Shown: piece after piece, positions 1 through 8,796 of the stretch
How the letters are laid out: each line of letters opens with the position of its first letter
How positions within the stretch are numbered: the first letter of the stretch is position 1
Assembly: GCA_025999455.1 (NCBI GenBank)
Contig: AP024683.1
Span: 317,501 to 381,500 of the forward strand
Direction: 5' to 3'
Source of the DNA: Geminicoccaceae bacterium
Lineage (GTDB): Bacteria; Pseudomonadota; Alphaproteobacteria; Geminicoccales; Geminicoccaceae
DNA: 64,000 nucleotides
Notes under the pieces: model-generated
Database searches by the model: none
What the model was told of the DNA's origin: nothing
Seen by the model: only the letters and a program-made list of their open reading frames with translations
Position numbers and translations under genes: made by a program

Positions 1-2
1 GG

Positions 3-218
3 GGTCCCGGGCACGGCGATGCCGGAGAGGTCGCCCTTGACGTCGGCGCAGAAGACCGGGACGCCGGCGCGCGACAGGTTCTCCGCCATCACCTGGAGCG
101 TGATCGTCTTGCCGGTGCCGGTCGCCCCGGCCACGAGCCCGTGCCGGTTGGCGAGCGGGAGATGGAGCCGGACCTCCCGCTCGCCCTTGCCCAAGAGGAT
201 CGATCCGCCGCTCACCAT
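3..218 (-). CDS. HerA/DUF853-like ATPase, N-terminal fragment (runs off the window)
   Basis: The minus strand from the ATG at 218 reads [15 protein letters not shown]... and then [19 protein letters not shown], a Walker A P-loop (GATGTGKT, residues about 33-40), followed by [14 protein letters not shown]. This arrangement, with conserved DVKGD after the P-loop, is typical of the HerA-like helicase family PF05872 (DUF853; E. coli YjgR), predicted cytoplasmic DNA-translocating ATPases of unclear role. Only about 72 of the usual roughly 500 residues are visible; the rest lies left of base 1. The start fits because the P-loop sits about 35 residues from the N-terminus in this family. The ATG lies next to the first possible start (217) of the divergent hydrolase gene. 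The family is fairly sure, the substrate unknown. Confidence 0.8.
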   Translation of the reverse strand, partial: MVSGGSILLGKGEREVRLHLPLANRHGLVAGATGTGKTITLQVMAENLSRAGVPVFCADVKGDLSGIAVPGT

Positions 219-288
219 GACACCCTTCCTCGACCGCCCCGTCACCGATATAGGCGAACCGCGTGAAGCGGGCGACGGGAACCTCGGC

Positions 289-1161
289 GTGAGCGCGCCG
301 GCACCGGCGGCGGAGCATCGGATCCGGCTGCCGGACGGGCGTCGGCTCGTCTGTGCCGAGTACGGCGAACCGGGTCGCTCGCCCCCGGTCCTCTATCTGC
401 ACGGCTTCCTGGGCAGCCGGCTCGAGCCGCGCGTCGTGGGCGACACGGGCCTCCACCTCTTCGCCCCGGACCGACCCGGCTACGGCGCCTCCGAGCCGCG
501 GCCGGGCCTCACGCTCTCGGCCTTCGCCCGGGACATGGCCGCCCTCCTCGATGCGCTGCGGCTCGATCGGGTGGCGGTCGTCGGCATTTCCGCGGGCGGC
601 CCTTACGCGATGGCGACGGCGGCCCTCTTGCCCGACCGCGTGCTCCGCCTCGCGCTCGTCTGCGCGGTCGCCGACAAGCGCACGCTCCGGAGCGAGGGAG
701 GTGCCGTCCGGTGGATGCGGATCGCCCGCCGCCACGGCCGTCCGGCGCTCGGCCTCGCGCCCACGATCTTGCGCAACCTCCGCCGGCACGGGCTCGACCA
801 GCTGATCCTGCGTCTCATGCTCCTGCCGGAACGGCACCTCTTCGCGCCGGGCATCGATCCCGACCGGATCGAGCGGCTCGTGCTCGTCTCGCTGCGGGAG
901 GGAACCCGCAACGGCATCCAAGGTGCGCTCGCCGACCTCGAGCTCCTGACCCGCCGGTGGGACGTCGAGCCACGTGAGGTGCGCTGCCCGACGCTCGTGC
1001 TGCACGGCGCGCTCGACCGGGTCGTGCCGCTCGCGCACGCGCACTGGTACGCCGGTCGCGTGCCGGACGCGCGCCTCGAGATCGTACCCGACGCGGGCCA
1101 CCTCTCGCTGCCGATCAACCGCGCCGCGCGCATCGCCGCCTTTCTGCGCGGCGAGGCTTGA
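289..1161 (+). CDS. alpha/beta-fold hydrolase
   Basis: A 290-residue protein of the alpha/beta hydrolase superfamily (PF00561/PF12697). Visible landmarks are the oxyanion-hole HG motif (YLHGFLGS), the nucleophile elbow GISAGG with the catalytic Ser, an Asp in a late loop (GALDRVVPL) and the catalytic His near the C-terminus (DAGHLSL). The full triad suggests an active esterase, lactonase or related hydrolase, but the substrate cannot be read from the sequence. I chose the GTG at 289, which begins [17 protein letters not shown], because it gives a normal N-terminus and follows an ACGGGA-like ribosome site. An in-frame ATG at 217 would add 24 residues and touch the divergent DUF853 gene. A second hydrolase follows 79 bases later. 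Confidence 0.8.
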   Translation: MSAPAPAAEHRIRLPDGRRLVCAEYGEPGRSPPVLYLHGFLGSRLEPRVVGDTGLHLFAPDRPGYGASEPRPGLTLSAFARDMAALLDALRLDRVAVVGISAGGPYAMATAALLPDRVLRLALVCAVADKRTLRSEGGAVRWMRIARRHGRPALGLAPTILRNLRRHGLDQLILRLMLLPERHLFAPGIDPDRIERLVLVSLREGTRNGIQGALADLELLTRRWDVEPREVRCPTLVLHGALDRVVPLAHAHWYAGRVPDARLEIVPDAGHLSLPINRAARIAAFLRGEA

Positions 1162-1240
1162 CGGCCGCGCCGAGCTCCGGACCTCCTCCGGGGCTCGAAC
1201 GGGGTGACGACCGTCGTCCGCCCTCGCGAGGAGGAGAGCG

Positions 1241-2179
1241 ATGCCCGAGCTCGATCCGGCCATGGCCGAGATCTTGGCGATGCTGCGGGCCCGGGCCCTG
1301 CCGCCCTACGAGACTATGGCACCGGCCGAGGCGAGGGCCGAATGCGAGCGCCGCAACGCCTTCTGGAACCGGGACGCACCGGTCCTACCCGAGGTCGACG
1401 ACGTGACGATCGAGGGTCCGCGTGGCCCCCTCCGACTGCGCTTCTACGTTCCGCAGGGCGCGGGCGAGCCGGAGCCGGCGATCGTCTACGTCCACGGTGG
1501 CGGCTGGGTGATCGGCTCGCTCGACACCCACGACCATGTCTGTCGCCGGCTCGCCCGGGCCGTCGGCCTCGTCGTGGTGAGCGTGGATTACGGGCTCGCC
1601 CCCGAACATCCCTTCCCGCAAGGCCTCACCGACGTCGTGCACGCCTTGCGCTGGCTCGGCGAGCACGGCGCGAGCGAGGGGATCGACCCGGGCCGGCTCG
1701 CGCTCGCCGGCGATTCGGCCGGCGCCAACCTGGCGCTCGCCGCCTGCCTGCGCCTCAGGGATGCCGGCGAGCCGCTCGTCCGCGCCGCCGCCCTCGTCTA
1801 CGGCTGCTATTCGGCCGATCTCGACAGCCCGAGCCACGCCGCCTTCGGCGGCGGCCCCTACTTCCTCACGACATCCGCGATGCGCTGGTTCTGGAGCCAC
1901 TACGTCGCCGATCCGGTGACCCGCTCCGACCCGCTCGCCTCGCCGCTCTGGGCCGACCTGCGCGGTCTGCCCCCGCTCTTCCTCGCGGCCGCCGAGTTCG
2001 ACCCGCTGCGCGACGACTCGGAGCGGCTCGCGCATCGTTTGATCGACGTCGGCGTGGCGTTCGACTACCGGCTCTGGCGCGGCGTGACCCACGGCTGCTT
2101 CCAGATGAGCCGGATGCTGGCCCGGGCCGAACTCTTCGTCGCCGAGGTCGCGGGCTTCCTCGCGCGGCAGCTCCTCTGA
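1241..2179 (+). CDS. alpha/beta hydrolase, HSL/Aes acetyl-esterase family
   Basis: A 312-residue carboxylesterase of the hormone-sensitive-lipase group (PF07859). It has the family's HGGGW oxyanion motif (YVHGGGWVIGS), the nucleophile elbow GDSAGAN, a catalytic Asp in AAEFDPLRDD and the His in GVTHGCFQM. Family members are cytoplasmic and hydrolyse short acyl esters; the natural substrate here is unknown. The start is well supported by a GAGGAG ribosome site 5-10 bases before the ATG. It lies 79 bases after another hydrolase in the same direction and could be co-transcribed. It ends 21 bases before the stop of the convergent small exported-protein gene. Length is normal for the family. Confidence 0.88.
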   Translation: MPELDPAMAEILAMLRARALPPYETMAPAEARAECERRNAFWNRDAPVLPEVDDVTIEGPRGPLRLRFYVPQGAGEPEPAIVYVHGGGWVIGSLDTHDHVCRRLARAVGLVVVSVDYGLAPEHPFPQGLTDVVHALRWLGEHGASEGIDPGRLALAGDSAGANLALAACLRLRDAGEPLVRAAALVYGCYSADLDSPSHAAFGGGPYFLTTSAMRWFWSHYVADPVTRSDPLASPLWADLRGLPPLFLAAAEFDPLRDDSERLAHRLIDVGVAFDYRLWRGVTHGCFQMSRMLARAELFVAEVAGFLARQLL

Positions 2180-2200
2180 GCCGTTCGACCGGCGCCGCAC

Positions 2201-2485
2201 TCAGCAGGTCTGCGGCTGACCCGCGGGCTGGCACTCCTTGAGGTCGAAGGGCAGGACCGGGTCGGTCCGGCTCGCGTCGAACACCCGTCCGTCCTCGCAA
2301 TGGGCCTTGGCGAAGATCACCTGACGCCCGTCGACGGAGCGTTCGACGACCTGGCTCAGATACGCGACCGTGCAGTTCTTGGCGACCCGCAGTTCGACCG
2401 CCAGGTCCTCCTGCCAGCCGGCATGGGCCGCACCCGCTCGGAGCACCAGCGCCCCGAGGAGGAGGATCCGAAGCCGATGCCGCAT
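2201..2485 (-). CDS. small exported protein of unknown function
   Basis: A 94-residue protein starting MRHRLRILLLGALVLRAG, a clear Sec signal peptide with probable cleavage after AHA (about residue 22). The mature part of about 70 residues has four cysteines (in KNCTV, AHCED, KECQP and the final residue), so disulfide bonds in the periplasm are likely. I recognise no family. The ATG at 2485 is preferred over an upstream in-frame ATG at 2566 because it starts exactly at the signal peptide and has a GGAGG ribosome site (GGTGGCGGAGGTCGG) before it. It is convergent with the esterase gene on its left and divergent from the T6SS-linked lipoprotein gene at 2689. Confidence 0.7.
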   Translation of the reverse strand: MRHRLRILLLGALVLRAGAAHAGWQEDLAVELRVAKNCTVAYLSQVVERSVDGRQVIFAKAHCEDGRVFDASRTDPVLPFDLKECQPAGQPQTC

Positions 2486-2688
2486 GGTCCGACCTCCGCC
2501 ACCGCGCCGGCGAGCCGCTCGCCCGCGACGCTCCTCAGCTTTCTTGCTCGGCCGGCCTCCGGTCAAGCCGAGGGCGGAAGTTCGGCAAAGCTTGCGCGCA
2601 GGAAGTGGTGAGCGCTAATGTGATCCGGGTCACTGAAGCGAGATCGGGCTGGGTTAAACTCGCGAGGTGAACCCGAGCGGAGGCGGCG

Positions 2689-3132
2689 ATGCGCTCGCGT
2701 CCCGTTCTTCTGGCCCTCGCTTTCGCCGCACTCTCGGCGAGTTGTTCCGACGGCCTCGGGCCCGGCCGATCCGGCACCGACACCGCGACGGCACCGACGC
2801 AAGCGGTCGCGGCGACGGTGTTCCCGGCACCCGCGAGCCGCGCCGAAGCGCTCGTCGCCGGCCGGCGCTGCGGCGTCACACTCGGCCTTGCCGCACGCTG
2901 CAATCTGCTGCGCGACGATCGCGACTTCGCGGTCCTGCGCTTCGCCGTGCTGCAAGGCTTGGATCGCCGCTACGGGGCGCTCGTCCCCGCGGCGGAGATG
3001 GCGGAAACCGTCGATCTCGCCACGCTCGACCGGATGACGAGTGTCGCGAACTGTACCGTGCCGGCGGATGACGCCGCGCGGCTCGAGACGGGGGTCCGCA
3101 GCGTGCTCGCCGAATGCACCGGCGGCCGCTGA
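2689..3132 (+). CDS. putative lipoprotein, first gene of the vgrG unit
   Basis: A 147-residue protein whose N-terminus MRSRPVLLALAFAALSASC has a signal peptide and a lipobox (LSASC, Cys19), so it is probably a lipidated envelope protein. The mature region begins with a Thr/Ala-rich linker, and the conserved-looking part contains cysteines in RRCGVTLGLAARCNLL, VANCTV and LAECTGG. I recognise no family. A GAGCGGAGG ribosome site precedes the ATG. It is the first of seven same-strand genes with short gaps that end at 11356 and include vgrG, so a T6SS- or caspase-related role is inferred from context only. Confidence 0.7.
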   Translation: MRSRPVLLALAFAALSASCSDGLGPGRSGTDTATAPTQAVAATVFPAPASRAEALVAGRRCGVTLGLAARCNLLRDDRDFAVLRFAVLQGLDRRYGALVPAAEMAETVDLATLDRMTSVANCTVPADDAARLETGVRSVLAECTGGR

Positions 3133-3151
3133 CGGGAGGGAGGATCGTGTC

Positions 3152-3703
3152 ATGGCGTTTCGACGGCGACACGGTTACGCTGCGCTCGCGCTCCTCGCTG
3201 TCGGCTTGGCCGGCGGACTGGCCACGGCCGGCGACCCGCTCGATCTGATCCGCGCCCATCCCGCCAATCGGTCCGGCGAGCGAGAGGTCTCGCGAGCCAT
3301 CGTCCGCATGGTCGCCGAGCGGAGCGAGTCCGCGGCGGTCCGTGCCCGCGCCTCGACCGACGTGCCGTGGGGTCGGCTCGCGGTCGGTCCGGACGAGGTC
3401 CTGGCCGAGATCGGCGCCGTCGCGGCCCTCGGCGGCCCGCGCGCCGTTCCCGCGGTCGTTCGCACGGAGCCGACCCCGCCGGCCCCGGTCGCGCAGCCGG
3501 CAGCGCCCCGCACGGCGCCCCCTGCCGCGCCGAATCCGCCCGCCGCCAAGGTCGAGCCGGCCAAGGCCGAAGCGGCTCCGGCACCCAAACGCTATTTCGG
3601 CATCTTCGTGGCTCCCGAGCCCTCCGAGCGCGGTGGCGGGAGCGGGGGAGGTGGTGGCGGCGGAGGAGGAGGCGGTGGAGGCGGCGGCGGAGGCGGTTGG
3701 TAG
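3152..3703 (+). CDS. exported protein with a C-terminal polyglycine tail
   Basis: A 183-residue protein of unknown function. It has a signal peptide (MAFRRRHGYAALALLAVGLAGG..., probable cleavage near ATA-GD at residues 25-26) and a short helical region. A Pro/Ala-rich stretch follows (residues about 105-150). The end is KRYFGIFVAPEPSERGGGSG, then an almost uninterrupted glycine run closed by a terminal Trp. The GGC/GGT/GGA codons of the tail are mixed, so it is not a simple triplet expansion. It starts 19 bases after the lipoprotein gene with a GGGAGGGAGG ribosome site and ends 12 bases before the exported caspase gene, so the three are probably co-expressed. It has no recognisable catalytic domain; an envelope or surface role is a guess. 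Confidence 0.65.
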   Translation: MAFRRRHGYAALALLAVGLAGGLATAGDPLDLIRAHPANRSGEREVSRAIVRMVAERSESAAVRARASTDVPWGRLAVGPDEVLAEIGAVAALGGPRAVPAVVRTEPTPPAPVAQPAAPRTAPPAAPNPPAAKVEPAKAEAAPAPKRYFGIFVAPEPSERGGGSGGGGGGGGGGGGGGGGGGW

Positions 3704-3715
3704 GCGCGCGCCGCC

Positions 3716-6571
3716 GTGATCCGGCGGCTCGGACCACTCTTGCTCCTCGCTTGGGCCCTCGCGCCGAGCGGGCCGCTGATGTCGGCCGAACGCGTGGCAC
3801 TCGTCGTCGGCAACCAGGACTACGCCGCGCTCCCCGACCTGCCGAACGCCGCCGCCGACGCTCGGCTCGTAGCGGCCCGGCTCGAACGGGTCGGGTTCAC
3901 GGTCACCCTCGCGACCGATCTGGATCGAGCCGGCATGGCCCGTGCCGTGGCCCACTTCACGGCGGCCGCGTCGGGTAAAGAGGCAGCCCTCCTCTACTTC
4001 GCCGGCCACGGGGTCCAGGTCGACGGCGTCAACTGGCTCCTGCCGACCTCGGCCCTGGTCGGAAACCGCGACGACCTCGCGCGCCAGGGCCTGGCACTCG
4101 ACCGGCTCCTGGCCGATCTGCGCAACGCCGGCCCCGAGGTCGGCATCGTCGTGCTCGACGCCTGCCGCGACAATCCTCTGGGTGCGCTTCCCGGGGCGGC
4201 ACCGGTCGGCGCCGCGCGCAGCGTGGGCACGAGCCGGGGCCTCGCCCGGACCGGCGCGCCGACCGGCCTGTTCATCGCCTATGCCACCGCCCCGGGCCAG
4301 GTCGCGTTCGACGGCCCACCGGGTGGCAACGGCCCGTTCGCCCGCGCGCTCGCAACCCTGATCGAGCAGCCGGGCCTCGAGATCTCGATCCTCTTCCGCC
4401 GCGTACGCGAGCAGGTGATGGCGATGACCGCCGGGCTGCAGCAGCCCTGGAGCGAGGACTCGCTGACCCGCGAGCTCTACCTCGTGCCGCCCGACCCGGC
4501 GACCCCCGACCCGCTGCGCCGGCTGAACGCGGCGCTCGCCGAGGTCGACCCCTGGCGGCGCGCGGCCGGCCTCGCCGAACTCGCCCGCTCGGAACCGACG
4601 AATACGCCCGGCCGGGTCGCCCGCAGCGAACTCGCGCAAGAGCGCGCCCGGCTCGCCCGCGCCCGGCCGGCGCCCGAGCCGTTGGGTGCCGTCTTCGCCG
4701 ACCGCCATCGCCTCGTCCTCCTGGCCGGCACGCCGGCCGAGCCCATCGCCCGCGAGGCCTACGCTGTGCTGCACGGCGCCCCGCCCCCGGTCGAGCGGCG
4801 CGCGCGCGGCTTCCGCCCGGCGACCGGCGGGAGCGCCGCGCCGCCCGCGCCCGCCGCCACCCGGCCCGCCACCACGACCGCCGCGGAGACCGCCGCCGGC
4901 CCGTCTCCCGACCTGATCCTTTGGCCGTTGGTGGAGCGCGCCGGCTTGGCGAACCTGGTCGAGCGCTTCCTGCAACTCTTCCCGACGAGCGCCCACGCCG
5001 AGGAAGCGCGTCTGTTGCTCTCCGCCCCGGGCGAGGCGACCCCGCCTTCGAACTACCCGGCTCCGCCTCCTGCTGACCCGGCGGCTGGCGCCCTGAGCCC
5101 GGCCGCGCCTACCGTCGCGAGCGCCACCGAGCCGCAACCGGTCGCCCCGGCACCGGTGCCGCTCACCGTCCATCTGGGGACCGGTCCGCGGCCGCTGCCG
5201 CTGCCGGTTGGCCCCGTGGCGCTCGCCGATCCGCTGGAGTCCGGCCGGATCCTGGCCACGCTCGCCGACGGCCGGAGCGTCGAGCTCGGCCCCGAGCCCC
5301 TGGCGGCGACGGCGCTCGTCTTCGTTTCGTACGCCTACACCCGCGACCGGGTCGAGCTCGTCCGCCTCACCGGCCCGGACGGTGCCCCGGCGCTCGAGCT
5401 CGAGCTTTCGATCGCCACGCATCCCTGCGACCTCGAGGCGGGTTCCCGCTTCGACACCCAGGGTGTGGCGCTCGGCCGCTACCCGAACGAGGTCGAGCCC
5501 GAGGCGGCGATCACCACCTGCCGCGCCGCGGTCGAGGCCTATCCCGAGGTCCCCCGCCTGCGCGGCCAGCTCGGCCGCGCCCTCGTGCTCGCCGGCCGCT
5601 ACGCCGAGGGCGTGGTCGAACTCGAGGCGGCACAGGCTCGAGGCCATCTGGCCTCGCGCTGGCTCCTGGGCTCGCTCCTCGTCGACGGCCGCGGCGTCGC
5701 CGCGGACCCGGCACGCGGCGTGGCCCTTCTCGAATCGGCGGCCGAGCAGGGCAATCCCGGGGCGATGAACGAGCTCGGCCGGCTGCACCTGCGCGGTGTG
5801 GCGGTCCCCGAGGACCGCGACCGGGCGGTCGAGTGGCTGGAGCGGGCGGCCGCCGCCGGCCACACCTTCGCCTACAACAATCTCGGCAACCTGCTCCTGC
5901 AGGAGGGCGCCACCGCTCGCGCCCGCGAGCTCTTCACCGCCTCGGCCGAGGCCGGCGACATCTTCGGCTACAACAATCTCGGCTGGCTCTACGAGACCGG
6001 CAAGGGCGTCGCGCGCGATCTTCCGAACGCGGTCGGCTGGTACGCGCGGGCGGCCGAGGCCGGCCAGCCCAACGCCTTCATCAACCTCGGCCGGCTCCTG
6101 CGCGAGGGTGGGCCGGGCCTACCGCCCGATCCCGATTGGGCCGCCTACTGGCTCGCCGCCGCTGCCGAGCGCGGCAACATCTGGGGGCACGTCCAGCTCG
6201 CCCGTCTGCAGCTCTCGGGCACGCTCGGTGCCAAGGAGGAGGGCGCTGCGGCTCGGCTCCTCGCGCGCGCCGCCACGGCCCGCCTCGACCGGCTCCCGAT
6301 GGCGCTGCGGAGCGGCATCACCGCGGCCTACCACGACGAGGCGCAGGCCGCGGCGCGTGCCGAGCTCGCCAAGCTGCCGCAGACCGCGATGGTCCGCGCG
6401 ATCCAAGAGGAGCTCGCGTCACGCGGCCTCGATCCGGGTGGCCGCGACGGTCGCCTCGGCCCCAAGACGAGGGCCGCGATCGCCAGCTTCGCCCGGAGCC
6501 AAAATCCGCCGCTCCCGGCCGAGGCACCGCTCTGGCGCGTGTTGGGCGCGCTCCTGGAGCCGGCCACGTGA
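3716..6571 (+). CDS. exported caspase-family (C14) protein with Sel1 repeats and a peptidoglycan-binding-like C-terminus
   Basis: A 951-residue multidomain protein. Residues 1-22 resemble a signal peptide (MIRRLGPLLLLAWALAPSG). Residues about 24-245 form a caspase/metacaspase domain starting RVALVVGNQDY, with the catalytic dyad visible as His98 in YFAGHGVQ and Cys150 in VVLDACRDN. A long Pro/Ala-rich linker follows. Residues about 615-860 hold Sel1-type TPR repeats (GAMNELGRLHLRG, FAYNNLGNLLLQ, FGYNNLGWLYETGKGV, NAFINLGRLLREGG). Residues about 900-945 (IQEELASRGLDPGG... LGPKTRAAIASF) resemble a PG_binding_1 domain. The start is a GTG 12 bases after the Gly-rich gene. VgrG follows 28 bases later. 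Exported bacterial caspase-like proteins next to vgrG could be T6SS cargo, envelope proteases or regulators; which one is not settled here. Confidence 0.85.
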   Translation: MIRRLGPLLLLAWALAPSGPLMSAERVALVVGNQDYAALPDLPNAAADARLVAARLERVGFTVTLATDLDRAGMARAVAHFTAAASGKEAALLYFAGHGVQVDGVNWLLPTSALVGNRDDLARQGLALDRLLADLRNAGPEVGIVVLDACRDNPLGALPGAAPVGAARSVGTSRGLARTGAPTGLFIAYATAPGQVAFDGPPGGNGPFARALATLIEQPGLEISILFRRVREQVMAMTAGLQQPWSEDSLTRELYLVPPDPATPDPLRRLNAALAEVDPWRRAAGLAELARSEPTNTPGRVARSELAQERARLARARPAPEPLGAVFADRHRLVLLAGTPAEPIAREAYAVLHGAPPPVERRARGFRPATGGSAAPPAPAATRPATTTAAETAAGPSPDLILWPLVERAGLANLVERFLQLFPTSAHAEEARLLLSAPGEATPPSNYPAPPPADPAAGALSPAAPTVASATEPQPVAPAPVPLTVHLGTGPRPLPLPVGPVALADPLESGRILATLADGRSVELGPEPLAATALVFVSYAYTRDRVELVRLTGPDGAPALELELSIATHPCDLEAGSRFDTQGVALGRYPNEVEPEAAITTCRAAVEAYPEVPRLRGQLGRALVLAGRYAEGVVELEAAQARGHLASRWLLGSLLVDGRGVAADPARGVALLESAAEQGNPGAMNELGRLHLRGVAVPEDRDRAVEWLERAAAAGHTFAYNNLGNLLLQEGATARARELFTASAEAGDIFGYNNLGWLYETGKGVARDLPNAVGWYARAAEAGQPNAFINLGRLLREGGPGLPPDPDWAAYWLAAAAERGNIWGHVQLARLQLSGTLGAKEEGAAARLLARAATARLDRLPMALRSGITAAYHDEAQAAARAELAKLPQTAMVRAIQEELASRGLDPGGRDGRLGPKTRAAIASFARSQNPPLPAEAPLWRVLGALLEPAT

Positions 6572-6599
6572 ACCGCGGCTCCCGCCGGGTGGGACGGCG

Positions 6600-8789
6600 T
6601 TGACGGTCCGCCTCGTGACGCTCCGAGCCGCGGCGGCTCCGGACGCTTTGCTCTTCCACCGCCTCCACGGTCGCGAAGAGTTCGGCCGGCCGTTCCGCTA
6701 CGAGCTCGAAGCCCTCTCGGAGAAGGACGACCTCCCGATCCGCGACCTGCTCGGCACCGGCATGACCGTGACGATCGCGCGGCGCGACGGCAGCGAGCGC
6801 CACCTCCACGGGCTCGTGGCTCGCGCCGAATTCCGTGGCAGCGAGGGGCCGTTCGCCCGCTACGGCTTCCTGCTCGTGCCCTGGCTCTGGTTCCTGGGCC
6901 GACGCAAGGACTGCCGGATCTTCCAGGAGAAGACGACGCCCGAGATCCTCGAAGCCGTCATGAGCGGCTGGCCGGTCGCCGACTTCACGATCGAGCTCGA
7001 AGGCACTTACGAGCCCCGCGACTATTGCGTTCAGTACAGGGAGAGCGACCTCGACTTCCTGTCACGTCTGGCCGAAGACGAGGGCATCACCTTCTTCTTC
7101 CGCCACCGGGCCGACGGTCACACGCTCGTGCTGATCGACGGGCCGGGGCCGTGCTCTCCGGTGCCCGGCCACGAGCGGATCCCCTACATCGCGCCGAGGC
7201 CCGGGGCACGGCGCGAGCGCGAGCACGTCGACGGCTGGCAGGCCCGCGCCGAAGTGCGCTCCGGCAAGGCCGCCCTCGAGGATTTCGACTTCGAAAAGCC
7301 CCGGACCGACCTGTTGGCGGCGGATGCCGACCCGCCGGCCCATCCGCTCGCCGATGCCGAGATCTATGACTATCCGGGGGGATACAGCGAACTCTCCGCC
7401 GGCGATCGGCGCGCCCGACTGCGGCTCGAGGAGGAACTCTCGGGCCACACGGGCGCCGTGGGCAGCGGGAACGCGAGCGCGATCGCCTGCGGCATCCGGT
7501 TCGAACTCGAGGGCTTCCCCCGCCGCAGCGAGAACCGAGCGTGGCTGGTCGTCGCGAGCGAGCTCGAGCTCGCGAGCGGGCGCTACCGTTCGGCGATCGG
7601 CGATCCGGAGGGCGAGCCTTTGCGCTGCCGGTTCGAGGCGCACGAATTCGAACGACCCTGGCGGCCACCGCGCCGTACGACCAAGCCCTTCGTGCAAGGC
7701 CCGCAGACGGCGATCGTGACCGGGCCCGAGGGCGAGGAGATCCACTGCGACAAGTACGGCCGCGTCAAAGTCAAGTTCCACTGGGACCGATACGGCCGCG
7801 ACGACGACACGAGCTCCTGCTGGCTGCGGGTCAGCCAGGCTTGGGCCGGCGCCGGCTGGGGAGCGATGCACGTGCCGCGCATCGGCCAAGAGGTGATCGT
7901 CGATTTCCTCGAGGGCGATCCCGACCGACCGATCGTCACGGGCCGGGTCTACAACGCGCTCGCCATGCCGCCCTGGGGCCTGCCCGCCAACGCCACCCAG
8001 TCCGGCATCAAGAGCGACAGCTCGAAGGGCGGTGGTGGGTCGAACGAGCTGCGCTTCGAAGACAAGAAGGGCAGTGAACAGGTCTATCTGCACGCCCAGA
8101 AGGACGAGGACATCGTCGTCGAGAACGACAAGACCGAGCTCGTCAAGCACGACGAGACGCTCGCCGTCGGCAACGACCGCACCCGCACGGTCGGCCACGA
8201 CGAGGGCGTGGAGATCGGCAACGACCAGACGATCCGGGTCGGCGGCAACCAGACCATCACCGTGGTGGGCGACCAGGGCGAGACCGTCCAGGGCAGCCGC
8301 ACCGACACCGTGCAGGGTAGCGAGCAGCGCACCGTGCTGCAGGGCCGCAACGAGACGATCATCGTCCGGCACAGCCGCGAGGTCGTGGGCCCGCAGACCC
8401 TGAGCGTCGCCGGGGGCCAGAGCGAGACGATCCAGGTCCGCCGCTCGACCACCGTCTCGGGCCCCGACCAGCTCGAGGTGACCGGCGACCGCACGGTCGC
8501 GATCGGCGGCGCGCTCGACACCACCGTCAAGGGCGCCGAGGAGCGCAAAGTCGCGGCCGGCCGGACGAGCTCGATCTCCAAGGACGACATCCTCACCATC
8601 GAGAACAACCTGATCATCACCGCCGGTGACTCGATCGAGATCAAAACCGGCAAGGCCATGATCATCATGAAGAAGGACGGCTCGATCACGATCAAGGGCA
8701 AGGACATCCTGATCGAGGGATCGGGCAAGATCGACGTCAAGGCCGACAAGAACGTCACCATGAAGGGTCAGAAGATCCTGCAGAACTGA
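6600..8789 (+). CDS. vgrG: type VI secretion tip protein VgrG (TssI)
   Basis: The trimeric puncturing tip of the T6SS tube, built from gp27- and gp5-like parts. The 729-residue product has the phage GPD/gp27-like N-terminus (LLFHRLHGREEFGRPFRYEL, DYCVQYRESDLDFLSRLAEDEGI). The gp5 OB-fold follows, with the hallmark DKYGRVKVKFHWDR, SCWLRVSQAWAGAGWG and IGQEVIVDFLEGDPDRPIVTG. A long beta-helical needle comes next, made of degenerate repeats with VGND, VGGN and VQGS, ending DVKADKNVTMKGQKILQN. No enzymatic C-terminal extension is present. The start is most likely the TTG at 600-602 of this kilobase (MTVRLVTLRAAA); a GTG at 6615 is possible. A DUF6484 gene follows 7 bases later, as often seen downstream of vgrG. 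Confidence 0.95.
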   Translation: MTVRLVTLRAAAAPDALLFHRLHGREEFGRPFRYELEALSEKDDLPIRDLLGTGMTVTIARRDGSERHLHGLVARAEFRGSEGPFARYGFLLVPWLWFLGRRKDCRIFQEKTTPEILEAVMSGWPVADFTIELEGTYEPRDYCVQYRESDLDFLSRLAEDEGITFFFRHRADGHTLVLIDGPGPCSPVPGHERIPYIAPRPGARREREHVDGWQARAEVRSGKAALEDFDFEKPRTDLLAADADPPAHPLADAEIYDYPGGYSELSAGDRRARLRLEEELSGHTGAVGSGNASAIACGIRFELEGFPRRSENRAWLVVASELELASGRYRSAIGDPEGEPLRCRFEAHEFERPWRPPRRTTKPFVQGPQTAIVTGPEGEEIHCDKYGRVKVKFHWDRYGRDDDTSSCWLRVSQAWAGAGWGAMHVPRIGQEVIVDFLEGDPDRPIVTGRVYNALAMPPWGLPANATQSGIKSDSSKGGGGSNELRFEDKKGSEQVYLHAQKDEDIVVENDKTELVKHDETLAVGNDRTRTVGHDEGVEIGNDQTIRVGGNQTITVVGDQGETVQGSRTDTVQGSEQRTVLQGRNETIIVRHSREVVGPQTLSVAGGQSETIQVRRSTTVSGPDQLEVTGDRTVAIGGALDTTVKGAEERKVAAGRTSSISKDDILTIENNLIITAGDSIEIKTGKAMIIMKKDGSITIKGKDILIEGSGKIDVKADKNVTMKGQKILQN

Positions 8790-8796
8790 GGCGGTC

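Noticed and set aside
3640-3703. GGN repeat as a simple-sequence (microsatellite) expansion
   Set aside because: It is the glycine tail of an open reading frame with mixed codons and is in frame to a TGG-TAG end, so it was treated as coding sequence.
2876-5863. A 995-codon open frame on the minus strand under the lipoprotein, Gly-rich and caspase genes
   Set aside because: It is the antisense of well-supported genes; composition is Arg/Gly/Ala-rich without motifs. Very GC-rich coding DNA keeps such antisense frames open by chance.
8080-8650. Apparent tandem DNA repeat in vgrG
   Set aside because: These are the degenerate protein repeats of the VgrG needle; the DNA copies are too divergent to be a satellite or CRISPR array.
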